In this document: positions 20,931 to 31,287 of the stretch, one piece after another
Numbering within the stretch: the stretch's first letter is position 1
Layout: every line of letters begins with the position of its first letter
NCBI GenBank assembly: GCA_946811695.1
Contig: OX328132.1
Span: forward strand, 93,732,538 to 93,796,537
Source of the DNA: Gonocerus acuteangulatus
Taxonomy: Eukaryota > Arthropoda > Insecta > Hemiptera > Coreidae
DNA: 64,000 bases
Reading direction: 5' to 3'
Made by a program: the position numbers and the translations under genes
Notes under the pieces: model-generated
What the model saw: only the letters and a program-made list of their open reading frames with translations
Databases searched by the model: none
What the model was told of the DNA's origin: nothing

Positions 20931-22702
20931 AGTAATGATCGCCTAAGTTAAAAAAAAATATGGGTGCGTACGGTCACCCTAGGAGAGGGAGTTTGGTCCG
21001 CCTGTGGAGGGAATAGGCAGCTAGCCCACGTCGCATCGAAAAGGTTAATGTAGTGAAGTGGTGTGATCAATAACATAAACCATTGGGGTAATACCAAAGA
21101 ATATTTTCCCCCTAAGGAGATAATAATAATGCTAATGTCTATCCTTCCTGGCTAGTCGCAAGGGGTGATTGGCAGGCATACAGGAGACTTCAGGTCATTC
21201 TATGAATTCTTATATGGAAGATATTTGGATGACAACTGTGAGTACCCAAGCCATGGCCAAGCTGTGCTGAGGTCTAATTACACAATATAATTTGTGAATC
21301 TTATCTAAATAATTACAGCAATCAGGCAAAATGCTATTTCAGTGCTATAATTACACAAGTACGATATTGTCCTTTTCCTGGGGGTTGTGGACTCTTATGA
21401 TAGCTTTTATACTGAGAATATTCTCCCTGTAAAATGTTGAATACAAAAATATAGATCCTCCATATAATAAAGACCCTGAATCTATTGGAACAGATAGAAA
21501 GCACATCACCCTTGTATATGCGTGTGTTTATATATATATATATACACATATTGTTGTAATATCTCCAAAATATATAAATTCAATCTAGATTTAAAGGAAT
21601 ATTTTTGTTAAACACATGTAATTTGGAAGATATAATAATGTTAAATATATAAAAGGAAATCTTAGTATTTCGTAGTTATATAGAATGTTAATACAACAAA
21701 TTGTCCTTCATTCTATCAAGAAGGCTTTCTCCATCAAATGAGAAGGTAGGATGAGATGGTTGCTATCCAGTCGTCTGCTACTATGTCTACTGAGTCTCTC
21801 ACTAGCCACCGGCTAGTTAGGAGCTCGTAGTCCCTTCTCCAATAAACTATTTTTTCCCCTTGAGGAAGTTTATGTCAAACTGCTGTTGCCAGACTACTAT
21901 TCTGGTTGGTGAGGCTTTTTTATCACATGGCATATTCCTACTGTTTTTAGCACCTGCTAAAGTTGGGCTTTTTCTATGTGTAAAAATGCCAGGATTTTAT
22001 AAATGCATACAAAAATTTGCTCGTGAAAAATGAAATTCACTGAATATTGTGATAGAATGAAGAATGAAGCCTACAGCCAGGCTCTTGGTAGAAGTGAGAA
22101 AAGAGGTAGATGCAAAAAACTGCTATTTTCAACAAATTGACAATTTGTGAAGCAGCTACAGAAAAGAAGTAAATAAAGCAAGGACATTTGAAGAAACAGA
22201 CACATCTTCAGATGATGTATATGTACCAAAGCTTTAGTACTGTGGTTCTACCAAATTTATTTTTTGTATGACCATAAAAGAACACAGATACAAATACAAT
22301 AATGAGAGTAGTGAAAATGCACATCTTCGTCATAGGGAAACTGAATTTAAAATTATGCTAAAAAATACATAATTTCGACGTCTTATACTTTCCATTGCCT
22401 GAATTCAACTAATGGTGCTTGTTGCCTGAATGTGTATGGAGTTTTTAGCGCAACAGGTGGCTGGTGTGGTGAACAGTGGAAGCGTAACTAACTGGCCTTT
22501 CGGAATGTATATGGCTGCTATTAGGGGGCTCATCCTTCATTCTTTTCTTCATACTTGAGGTGTATATCTAACTCAACAGGGAGGTCATAGTTATCTGTTA
22601 TTGGTGAAAGACTAAGCCAACTTACATTTGACTATATACCTTATTCCCATAATTAATATTGTATCTCTATTAAACTAGGTTCATAAACATCTACATTTTC
22701 AG
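20931..22702. other. Intron sequence, mostly unassigned
   Basis: Contains a short TA run at 21530-21548. GC-richer debris lies near 20966-21060 and 21130-21190. A stretch near 22085-22230 looks like worn coding sequence with an acidic piece (TSSDDVYVPKL) but cannot be assigned. Confidence 0.35.
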
Positions 22703-22860
22703 GAAAGAATGTGAGAAGTAATGAAAATAGTAGCAAAGGTTCCTTAAATAATCTAGATATAGAAGAAAAGGAAGATTTTGCTACCATGAAAGCAAACCTT
22801 CTAAGAGAAGTTGAAAACTTATGTAAGAAGATTGTACCCACTACAGGACTCCCACTACCT
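22703..22860 (+). CDS. cep135: cep135-like exon c (phase 1 in, 0 out)
   Basis: The acceptor is CATTTTCAG and the donor the near-consensus CCT/GTAAGTATT. It encodes KNVRSNENSSKGSLNNLDIE, then a short coiled coil (TMKANLLREVENLCKK) ending GLPLP. It lies 14.8 kb downstream of exon b across two LINEs, yet the phase fits exactly. Its match to vertebrate CEP135 is weak; it belongs here by phase and position. Confidence 0.7.
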
Positions 22861-22887
22861 GTAAGTATTTTATTCATATTGCTATTA

Positions 22888-23090
22888 ATTGAGAGGAGAT
22901 CATTGACCGTTGGGATTGCGAAGGTAGATTAGATTAGATTCCTGTTTTGGAGGGCAATAAACAGGCAAGGCTATTACGCCCGCGAAGGTAGATTTAGCCA
23001 GGGTATCTTAATAAAAATAAATTTTTTAGAATAAAATGTGTCTTATTTTTTAAAACTTGAAATTCAAGCTTTCATCAGGTTGATGAGAAA
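22888..23090 (-). mobile_element. Penelope-like terminal-repeat fragment with degenerate hammerhead
   Basis: Shares GAGATCATTGACC-TGGGATTG-GAAGGTAGATT and the CTTTCATCAGG block with 38245-38390, so it is the same PLE terminal repeat. On the minus strand CTGATGA (23072-23078) starts a hammerhead-like motif whose GAAA part is lost. A 51-bp insertion (22931-22981) splits it. Confidence 0.5.
22931..22981. mobile_element. 51-bp insertion with 13-bp target duplication
   Basis: AGATTAGATTCCTG...ATTACGCC is absent from the related copy at 38270 and is flanked by GCGAAGGTAGATT (22918-22930 and 22982-22994). It looks like a severely 5'-truncated SINE or LINE insertion on the minus strand with a short TCTAA-repeat tail. 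Confidence 0.5.
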
Positions 23091-23280
23091 AAGAACTATG
23101 ACTCACGGATGTGTAATCATTTTCTCGTAGCATACACCTTCATATTTCTATTAAGAGCTCAGTGTTTCATATTGTGTAACAATTAATTATAAACCTTACT
23201 AATTGCCAAAAAAAACTGTGTACCAGAAAATGATTTATAAAATAATTTCTCGTAAATAGGCCTTAAAATCAAATATTTAT

Positions 23281-24361
23281 GCATGAAGCAAACAGTATAT
23301 TTACGGGAGAATCTTTCGCGATTTGGCAGGCCATTGAAGATATTAGGTTTCAAGAACATAACAAGCACCTTATCATCACGGACTCACTCAGCGTGATGAG
23401 GGCACTACCAAAACTCAAGAACCGCCATCCTATAATAGCTGAAATTAGGGAAAGTCTTGCAAAACAAAATAAAGATATTGCTCTTTTATGGGTTCCTTCC
23501 CACATGGGCATTGAACTTAACGAGAAAGTAGATATTGAAGCCAATAATGCAAGAAAAGAACAAAGTGATAGCATAAAAGTGGCAGAGGTGTGCGGACAAG
23601 ATTTAAAAGTATTTATTAAAAAACAAGGGGGCGAGGTTAGCTCAGTGGTAGAGCACTCGACTAATGAACTGGAGGACCAGGTTCAAAACCCGAGCGCGCA
23701 CTAAAGATTTTTTCTTCTAGTGCTGCCGTTCGAGGGTTGGATTTGGGGTCCCAGATCGTCCCTAGGCTCACCCAGCCTTTAATTAATTTAATTAATAATG
23801 GGTACCTTGGGTGCTAATGACTCTAGCAGTCGAAGCGGCCAAGGGGAAAATCAGGTGGCCGGAGCATAGTGTTGACCACACTATCTCCCTAGTGTGCCGT
23901 ACGGTCAAGAATCAGATACCTCTACAGTATCTGCCCCTCTGGGCCCTTGTGGCCTGTTACGGGACTGATTTTTTTTTATTAAAAAACAAATATTAACAAT
24001 GTGGACTAAGGAATGGTTAGAAACAGAAACAAAACTAAGAAACATTAAAATAACTCTAAATACTTGGAAAACCCCTGAAAGGCTGAACAGGAGGGAGGAA
24101 GTAGTTTTGGCAAGAATGAGAATTGGCCACACTAAATTAACCCACAGTTATCTCCTGAAAGGACTGTACCCTCCCACCTGTAAACATTGCAATGTTATAT
24201 TAACTGTTGAACACTTCTTAACAGAATGTACCGGATACACACTGACGAGAAAAGTGAACAACATTGAAGGCAACCTTGCTGAAATCTTACAGGACGACGA
24301 AAGGGCTGTACAAAAGGTATTCAAATTTGCCAAAGATATAGGCCTCTATCAAGAAATATAG
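23281..24361 (+). pseudogene. LINE RNase H and C-terminal domain, split by a SINE
   Basis: The first half (to 23626) is RNase H: FTGESFAIWQAIEDI (Glu), IITDSLSVMRAL (Asp) and LLWVPSHMGI, the active-site region. After the SINE the frame resumes at IKKQ and reads EWLETETKLRNIK, then the Cys/His end CKHCNVILTVEHFLTEC, and stops at 24359. The same domain order ends the I-type LINE at 16269-17375, but the sequence is only distantly similar, so this is a different I/R1-group family. Confidence 0.8.
23627..23974 (+). mobile_element. tRNA-derived SINE, family 1
   Basis: A 348-bp SINE. Its head GGGGCGAGGTTAGCTCAGTG has an A box (TAGCTCAGTGGTAGAGC) and a B box (GGTTCAAAACC) for RNA polymerase III. The tail is T-rich. 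It is flanked by the 15-bp direct repeat TTTATTAAAAAACAA (23612-23626 and 23975-23989). A piece of the same body (GGTGCTAATGAC-GTAGCAGTCGAAG) recurs, inverted, at 53005-53045. Confidence 0.88.
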
Positions 24362-24443
24362 AAACATACAACTGCCAATGACTCATACGGGTAGAGGCAG
24401 TATAATTAAATAAATAAATAAAAAAAATAAATCAAATATTTAT

Positions 24444-26140
24444 AAATTAAATATGCTCAAAATGGTGTCAAGCAATTGAGAATTAATATATAATTTTTAC
24501 AAAATTGGGAAAGTTAAGATTACTTTTGTCCCTATCATATGCGAAGAGAAAAAACATCCTAAATTGTATGAAAAATGTTTGTGGGAGCAGAAACGTTTCT
24601 GAATGCAGCACTTCGCAATTTTACTGCATTTTGATTTGAGTTAGAATGATTATTAGTTATGGATTCCATACCATACCTCTTCCATAGTATTAGGAGCTCT
24701 CAGGTCCGAGGAGGCGAGATATGATGAAAGTGACCGAATATTCGGCCCTTGCCCGTTCCCGCTCCCAGGCCGGGCAGTATTTTGTCTGTGTTGGCCATGC
24801 ATTATTGGCTCTCTGGATTACTCATTACTCATCTTTTTGAAGTACTTAATAATTCTTTTATACATTCTACATTAGAAATTAATTGATTTTAATTGAAATA
24901 AGTGTATCACCTTCATATTATTCATTGATTAGTCTCATTAGTACCTTAATTTTGTGAGACTCTGGAAGGGAAAAATACTTTTTTTTGGCATTCCTAATGA
25001 TATATTCTTTCTGAAGTGATATTGGGAGCTAGTATAATACTATTTTTATAGATAATCGAGCAAAACCGAAGTGTAGGGGGAAGCAATAATAAATAAATAA
25101 TTTTGAATTATTCAGAGAAAGGTTTTTTCTTCTGTTTTGATGTAGTTATTCACTTCCTTATTCAATAAAAAAAATCTCTTGTCACTTCGCTTTTGGTTAG
25201 CAAGAATTATTCCCTTTTTTTTTTCTTTTTTTTTGGGGGGGGGGCGGCACAATCATAGGGTTTCGCCAGCGAATGGACCATTTTTATTTTTCGGTTCTTT
25301 GCGAGTCGCAATCGGCTTGGCGACGTGTATCGCGGGCATTGCCTATTGGGGATTCCCTATGCCTGGAATGAGCAAGGGCCGAATATGCGGCCTATCCCAT
25401 ATTCGTGAATACAATTTTTTTTTAATATCCTGGGTTCATATTTAGTAAATGGTTGCCCCCCAGACCCCCAAATGTAAATTAAAACAATTCTAACAGAGCT
25501 AGCAAAATGTGTCCTTTAAAGGGTTAAGATAAAGAATAAAAATAAATAATCCATAAAAATTGATAGAAAACGTAAATAAAAAAAGTGATAAAACTTGAAT
25601 GGAATCAAAAATACAAATAGCTATGCTTAATTTAAACATTTTGACACGTGACTAGGAGGTAATTCTTTTAAAAAGAGAAATGGTGCTGATTGTATTGTGG
25701 TGAATCAATAAAAATATTGTTTTCCATTTGTGTCATAATTTTAAATGTAACTCACTCTGCTAGTATTTGTTCTGGAAGGGTTGGAGAAGTTTATGTTTGA
25801 TAATACTATTATGAAATGTTTACATGCAGATCTCAGCAAAGCATATCAATTTGAAATCCCTGTAATATTTTCTGGCCCTTTCTAGACTATTACTGGAAGA
25901 AGTCTATATGTGGCCAAAAAACTTGAATACAGATAATTAAAGTGATGAAGGAGAAAATTATACAGGAGCAAGATCTTGAAAGTCCCTCTGTTGTTTTAAT
26001 AGTGTAAGGATATATATATATAAAACTTATGATATTTTTTGCTTTTCATTCATGGGAGGAATTGTTACTCTTTGATTGTATGTGCTATACAAAAAAATAA
26101 AAGCATCAAAGTAGTTCATAAAATATTATAATGACCATAA
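24444..26140. other. Intron sequence with repeat debris
   Basis: A GC-rich patch at 24690-24800 contains the palindromic GACCGAATATTCGGCCC. A related patch at 25240-25440 contains GGGCCGAATATGCGGCC. An AGGGTTAA end near 25520 suggests a TTAA-type element. No coding signal. Confidence 0.35.
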
Positions 26141-26670
26141 ACTAAACCTTGTGCTTTGACCTTATAACCGCTGACGGTCGTGCAAGGTGAACATCTCCAC
26201 ATGTGTGCAAGGTAGGCCAGGTCTACTTACACCATAACTGGGAGAGAAGATCGTGGTGCTCCTGGTCTCAGTGGCCCTCCTTGTTCCTTCTATACTATTT
26301 AAGAAATTTAAAGACAAATTTTTCCACCTTACTTTTTGATGGGGATTTTGTACACATCAGGAGTTTTTTTAAGCATATTTTTTTTAATTCCTCTTTTTTT
26401 TTTCTCAAAATCCGTCTAATTTCATCATCTCGGACTAATTTAGACAATTTCAAAGATAATGTTAAATTGTATGTAAAAGTTTGAAAATAGAACCACAAGG
26501 AACCTTTCTTTGTATGCCCCTCTGACCATTGATTGTTTTTGACGAAAAACTATTAGTCAAGCTGATTGTGGCAAGTGCAGAACCCAGACCACATATATGC
26601 GTCTAGAGCGTTAGTGGCACTGCTTTTCATGGCCACATATATGCACTCAGTGTTTGAAGGGTTTAAGCAA
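26141..26670. mobile_element. Candidate MITE fragment with shared terminus
   Basis: The right end, 26614-26665 (GGCACTGCTTTTCATGGCC...GTTTGAAGGGTTTAA), is the inverted counterpart of 53926-53980, about 52 bp with few differences, ending in an AGGG/TTAA-like boundary. This is a family terminus; the left boundary is not resolved. Confidence 0.35.
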
Positions 26671-26736
26671 TTTCTACACATTAAAAACATATAAAATGTT
26701 TAATGAGCATAAGTTCAATACAACTATTTGTACGAT

Positions 26737-26741
<5 letters not shown>

Positions 26742-26773
<32 letters not shown>
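26742..26773. repeat. TA microsatellite
   Basis: About 32 bp of TA, directly at the left end of the PLE copy. Confidence 0.95.
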
Positions 26774-26780
<7 letters not shown>

Positions 26781-26984
26781 CATTCGGCATCTGTCTCCAG
26801 CGGTCTTGCTCCTCCTGTCATCGCAATATTTCGCCGGATTCCTCTCCGGCTTCTTCAGGCAATCATTCATCCTTGCTGGTTGGTAAGGGAATGAGCTTGT
26901 CAGCGGTTTGGGCCCTTCTTATCCTTCTTGGTCGGAGACTATGCGAGCCAATGAACTGGGGAGGCTCTGGGCCAATCGGGTTCC
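26774..26984 (-). mobile_element. Inverted 5' terminal repeat (pLTR) of a Penelope-like element
   Basis: This arm is the inverse of the element's 3' end: TGTTGTTCATTCGGCATCTGTCTCCAG here mirrors CTGGAGACAGATGCCGAATGAACAACA at 27352-27378. An inverted, partial terminal repeat at the 5' end is a known PLE feature. It carries the hammerhead-like motif at 26824-26858. Confidence 0.75.
26824..26858 (-). ncRNA. Hammerhead-ribozyme-like motif 1
   Basis: Minus strand: CTGAAGA, a 6-bp perfect stem II (GCCGGA/TCCGGC, loop GAGGAA), GAAA, then TATT. The CUGANGA and GAAA cores are intact. PLE terminal repeats are known to encode minimal hammerheads; activity is inferred, not shown. Confidence 0.65.
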
Positions 26985-27409
26985 GTCTGTCTATGTTAAC
27001 TTCCTCGGTCGTCCGTTCTCAGCGATAAGGGGTCAGCGAGAAGCTAGGCAGACTATTTAGGAAACAGGATATGGAGGTCGCCTACAAGCCGCTGCACAAA
27101 ATCGGGGATTGGCTGAGCAAAAGCAAGTACAAGCAGCGGTTGCAAGACCAGGGTGTATATCTTCTACCATGTGACTGCGGGAAAGTGTATATAGGACAGA
27201 CAGGGAAGAAGGTAGCCACTCGAATCGCGCAACACGCTGCAGACTACAGGCTGGGACGCACCAAAACTTCTGCGGTGGCAACACATGGAGAAGAGTGCCC
27301 CAGACAAATCCTGTTTGATCAAGCCAAGACCCTGGCTAAGGAAGACACGCTGGAGACAGATGCCGAATGAACAACACATTTAATTCCCAGCGAAGTAGCT
27401 TGAAAAATA

Positions 27410-27411
<2 letters not shown>
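26985..27411 (+). mobile_element. Penelope-like element: RT linker and GIY-YIG endonuclease
   Basis: From about 27028 one frame runs to the stop at 27368-27370. It reads the linker GRLFRKQDMEVAYKPLHKIG after the (missing) reverse transcriptase, then GVYLLPCDCGKVYIGQTGKK, the GIY-YIG core with Cys residues, TRIAQHAADY with the catalytic Arg, and a charged tail ending ETDAE. The final codons lie inside the terminal repeat. This endonuclease nicks the insertion site. It lacks RT, so it is 5'-truncated. TA repeats flank both sides. Confidence 0.85.

Positions 27412-27413
<2 letters not shown>

Positions 27414-27462
<49 letters not shown>
27414..27462. repeat. TA microsatellite
   Basis: About 48 bp of TA at the right end of the PLE copy, 50 bp before the next host exon. 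Confidence 0.95.
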
Positions 27463-27465
<3 letters not shown>

Positions 27466-27515
27466 TTTTATTTTATGGCTTCTTCATGTTTAAAGTAATA
27501 AAATATATATTGCAG

Positions 27516-27635
27516 GACATTGAGTATAAATTGAAGTCACTGAATAATGAATTAGAAAGAGTACGAGCAGAACGTGATTATTACTGTAAAGAATACCAAT
27601 ACATTCGAGAAAAGTTATGCGAGCCTCCACAAAGT
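27516..27635 (+). CDS. cep135: cep135-like exon d (phase 0 in, 0 out)
   Basis: The acceptor is ATATTGCAG and the donor AGT/GTAAGC. Forty codons: DIEYKLKSLNNELERVRAER and then DYYCKEYQYIREKL. The ERDYYCKEY run matches the conserved EERDFYKKEL-type block of CEP135/TSGA10. Confidence 0.85.
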
Positions 27636-28485
27636 GTAAGCTTTTCCTTTTGTTCATTTTATCTTCTGCATCCAACGATACCTTTTCTTCATTTCAGAGA
27701 GGTACATCTCTCAGTCACACACACACAGCCTCTACCTCTCTCTCTCTCCTCTCTTTCTCTCCCTTCCCTCTCATTATATTTAAAAAAAAATAAAATAAAA
27801 TAAAAAATCACATAAGGCTCAATCCATATCAAGTAGTCCAAAGAAAAAATTGATATTTTCACCATCAATTTACATATGGAATTAGTAGTTCAAAGCAATT
27901 TTTAATTTTTTTTTAGAGTCAACTGTTTGAAAATGGCAGCCATCATTGTTTCACAGCGCATGCTGATTTTTAAGTTTATGGGCTCTTTCGTTAAACTTAT
28001 TTCTCAGGACTGGTAATTCATAGACTAATAGTTCAGACATCATTTATTTTCGCACAGTCAGCTCTATCTTTTATGTCTTCTTCACTATTTGAATATTTTG
28101 AAGTCCAATACCTGAAAACTGCCATTGAAAACAACTGTTTATATTTCTCAAAATGTGGTTTTTGAGGGTAATTTTTTTGGCATAAGGCGATGTATATCAA
28201 ATTTGATTTTTGGCACGATGATAAATCTAGCTAAGTAGCTTGTATTAAAAATATTCTTAACGCTGATATTCGTTACCTGATTTTTTGTATTAATAATTTT
28301 TAGACTTCAAATTTTTGATAACTTTAGGCTTTAATGGTCAAGCAAACAGATTATTTTTTCTGGACCATTTCAAATGGACTGTCTCATAAGTTTTTACAAA
28401 CAGACAAGATTTGATGAACTTTTTATTTGCTCATATAGCTGATCTAATTGGCATTCACCATTGTATTTAATTTATCTGTTCATAG
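27636..28485. other. Intron, nothing recognised
   Basis: A CT/CA low-complexity stretch at 27710-27775 is followed by AT-rich sequence with a unique look. No coding signal. Confidence 0.4.
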
Positions 28486-28569
28486 AGGATCTCTGACAGG
28501 GAAAGAGAACAAGCGTTTCCTATGTCTATGAACCGAGATGAAGTGTTATGCCTCCAACACAAAATACTA
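28486..28569 (+). CDS. cep135: cep135-like exon e (phase 0 in, 0 out)
   Basis: The acceptor is TTCATAG and the donor CTA/GTAAGT. Twenty-eight codons, RISDREREQAFPMSMNRDEV onward, ending CLQHKIL. It follows the ERDYY block as the next coiled segment of CEP135 does. The 190-bp intron after it is the shortest between exons d and g. Confidence 0.85.
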
Positions 28570-28759
28570 GTAAGTTTCATATCTTGAACTCTTTCTTACC
28601 TGTTGATACCTAATCTGATAGTATATTTATTCGCATTCTAATTGATTAATTTATTCAAGACTGAAATTTCTATAAATTATATAAATCGTTGAGCTCTACT
28701 CAAAATTATATGAATTGGGGGAAAAAAAATTATTGAAATCTATTATTTATTGTTTGTAG

Positions 28760-28989
28760 GAACTGCAGCAAAGCCTCCACCATGAAAAATGTCAAAACAA
28801 AATTGATAAACTAAAATTAGAAGATACCATAAAATATCTTGAGATGGAAAAAAATAGCTTTCTTTCTGTACAACAGGAATTATTAACTAAGATGCAATAT
28901 TTGAAAGACACTGCTGATTGTTTAAATAAACGTATTCAAGATACAATGACAGAACATTCCTGTTTGCAGTCACAGTACAGCAATTTAAG
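28760..28989 (+). CDS. cep135: cep135-like exon f (phase 0 in, 2 out)
   Basis: The acceptor is GTTTGTAG and the donor AAG/GTATGT. Seventy-six codons of coiled coil: ELQQSLHHEKCQNKIDKLKL, then LEMEKNSFLSVQQELLTKM. The last Arg codon is split with exon g. Confidence 0.88.
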
Positions 28990-29680
28990 GTATGTACTCT
29001 TAATATATGTTATTTAATAACAACTTGGTATCAGTCTGTTTCTGTGACAATGTTTAATTGTGAAAGTTTCTTTGCATATAGCAAAATATAACCTTAAACC
29101 AGTTTGACAAAACATTTTTGATTGTCTTATTCCTCGTGGGTTGGAAACCCCCTTATGGCGTCAACCCATTGTTGCAATGCAGAGATACGAACTAGAAATG
29201 TCTATTTTTCATAGAAATTCGTATTTCATTCGAGAATCACCCATCACTACTATGAATAGGACCTAAATAAGTCAATTTGAATACTTGGTAATATGGAAAA
29301 TATATCTGTAACCTAAATGTAGAAAAATTACTATTTTTCATAAAAAATAATATGTAATAAAACTATTACTGTTACGTCATATTGAAATATATGGATATTA
29401 TTAAATATATATGTTTATCAAATGAGAAAAAAATAGAATGGAAAAATAATAATAATAACAGAGAAAAATGGTTATACAAATTAAGAGCACAGTTTGAAAC
29501 CTTATTCTTATGAAATTACCTTCTAGTTGGAGAAATGGAGGGTATTGAGTCGTATAATGTTTTTCTTGTATGAAAAGTCTGTTGCTGGACATAGGATACT
29601 GTTCTGTAATTTCTTCTTCAGTTACATAAATATGAATTCTTCAGAAATGAGATTGAATAACAAGAGGTGAGATAAAGTAT
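28990..29680. other. Intron before the tandem array, nothing recognised
   Basis: AT-rich, no repeats shared with the array that follows. Confidence 0.4.
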
Positions 29681-30836
29681 TTGAATATATGAAATAAAAA
29701 ATTAAAAAACACTATTTTACGGTATCATAGGTAAATCAATTCTTTAAAAGATCGGTTCATTAAAAGATAGGCCCTTAGAGATAAATTCTTTAAAAAGATC
29801 GGCCCTTGGAGATCGATTCTTTGAGAAGATCGGCCCTTGGAGATCGATTCTTTGAAAAGATCGGCCCTTGGAGATAGATTCAAAAAATTGATATATCGTG
29901 TTAAAAAGATCGATCTTTTAAAAGATCAATTCAGATCAGCCATTATTAGCGTAGACCATCACTGACAGTGGTTTTCAGACGTGATGATTTTCAGGCATTG
30001 AAAATGTTCATTACTTTTAAGGAATTTTTAACATCCTTATTGTTTTAACCTTTATGCCTGTGCGAAGGAAACTTGTTTATGATTTCGATCCGATGTTACA
30101 ATCTAGAAGTGTAGATGAGAAATGTCGATGTTTAATAACTCATAGCTCTCGAAAAAACTGGTCATTAGATTTAGATCACACTTCTTTCATGTTTTGTTTT
30201 CTTCTTTAGAATTTAATTTTAAACAGTGATGAAATACTAATCTGGAGTTGAGTTTCTACTGTATTTAAAAATGAACTTAAAAGAACACTTGTGTAAAAAG
30301 AGTAGGATCATTTAGGAGGAGCTAAAGAGAGATTGACATATACAGGGTATCCCAATTTAAATTGGCAAAACTTCAGGAGCGTATAGAGGACCAAAAAACT
30401 AAGAGAAAAAGTCCTTTAGAGATTTGCTTGTTTTTTCTTCTTTTTGGAGAAAATTGCAAAACAAAAAAAGAAACAAGTTTTCATTTTTGTACTTATTTAT
30501 TTAAATTTTCAATGGAAAAAAATTGACATTGCGAATTTTTTCAAGAAACCACTTACTAAAATTCAATCTCTTGATGCTGATATTGTTTTTGTGAATGGTT
30601 TCTGTAACAGTAATGATTTAGAAGTGATGTGAGTGTTTGCGTGCCGATTCAGAAATAGAATAGTGCTTAATCGAAGAGTCTTTTTGTTAACTTTTAAAAG
30701 AATACGAGAGACTGAATGAAAAATTTTATGTATTAAAATTCTTGGATCAAAATTTATTAATTATTATTTTTTAATACAAACACATTTAGCTATCTTTTCC
30801 ATAGATTCATCTAGAATAATTTTGTTTTATATTTCT

Positions 30837-30873
<37 letters not shown>

Positions 30874-31287
30874 TCAATAATATTATACATAAAATATCTA
30901 CAAATAATTTGTTTATAATATTATGTAACCCCAATTAACTAAATCCTTATTTTGGCCATTTTAACTAGCTGGTTTACAATTTACATGTTGACCTTTGATT
31001 ACACAGGCACACAAAATAAAAAAAGATTTTCTGTTCCAAAAATACCATACATATATTCTTATATACTCGTATTTCGACACACTGAATCCGAACCCGGAGT
31101 CCATTTGACCCACGTCCATGTTCAGAGTCCACCAGCACGTCATGTTGCAGGGCATTTCAAGGCCAAATTTCAAATGAAGATGTTTAAGAAGAAATAACTA
31201 GCGAATGGTAAGTGGGTGGAAGATGCATAAATGAATGAGGTCATTGGATGGGTCAACGTAGTGTCAGGCTAGAGGAAAGAGCAAAAC
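29681..31287 (+). repeat. Array unit 1 (1607 bp)
   Basis: The longest unit. Near 29740-29935 it holds a GATC-rich block of subrepeats (AGATCGGCCCTTGGAGATCG, about 32 bp each), three full copies here against two in the other units, ending in the palindrome-like AAAAAGATCGATCTTTT. Small frames: 30054-30209 (51 codons), 30444-30632 (62), 30952-31197 (81). Confidence 0.9.

Larger units (their letters stand above)
23281..24428 (+). mobile_element. 5'-truncated LINE tail (RNase H end) with nested SINE
   Basis: The last part of a LINE ORF2 plus 3' UTR and TAAA-rich tail, flanked by the 15-bp direct repeat AAATCAAATATTTAT (23266-23280 and 24429-24443). The truncation at the target duplication is typical of aborted reverse transcription. 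Family 1 SINE sits inside at 23627-23974. Confidence 0.85.

Noticed and set aside
23630..23702. A functional tRNA gene
   Set aside because: A and B boxes are present, but the cloverleaf is imperfect, a 275-bp non-tRNA body follows, and 15-bp target duplications flank the whole unit: it is a SINE.
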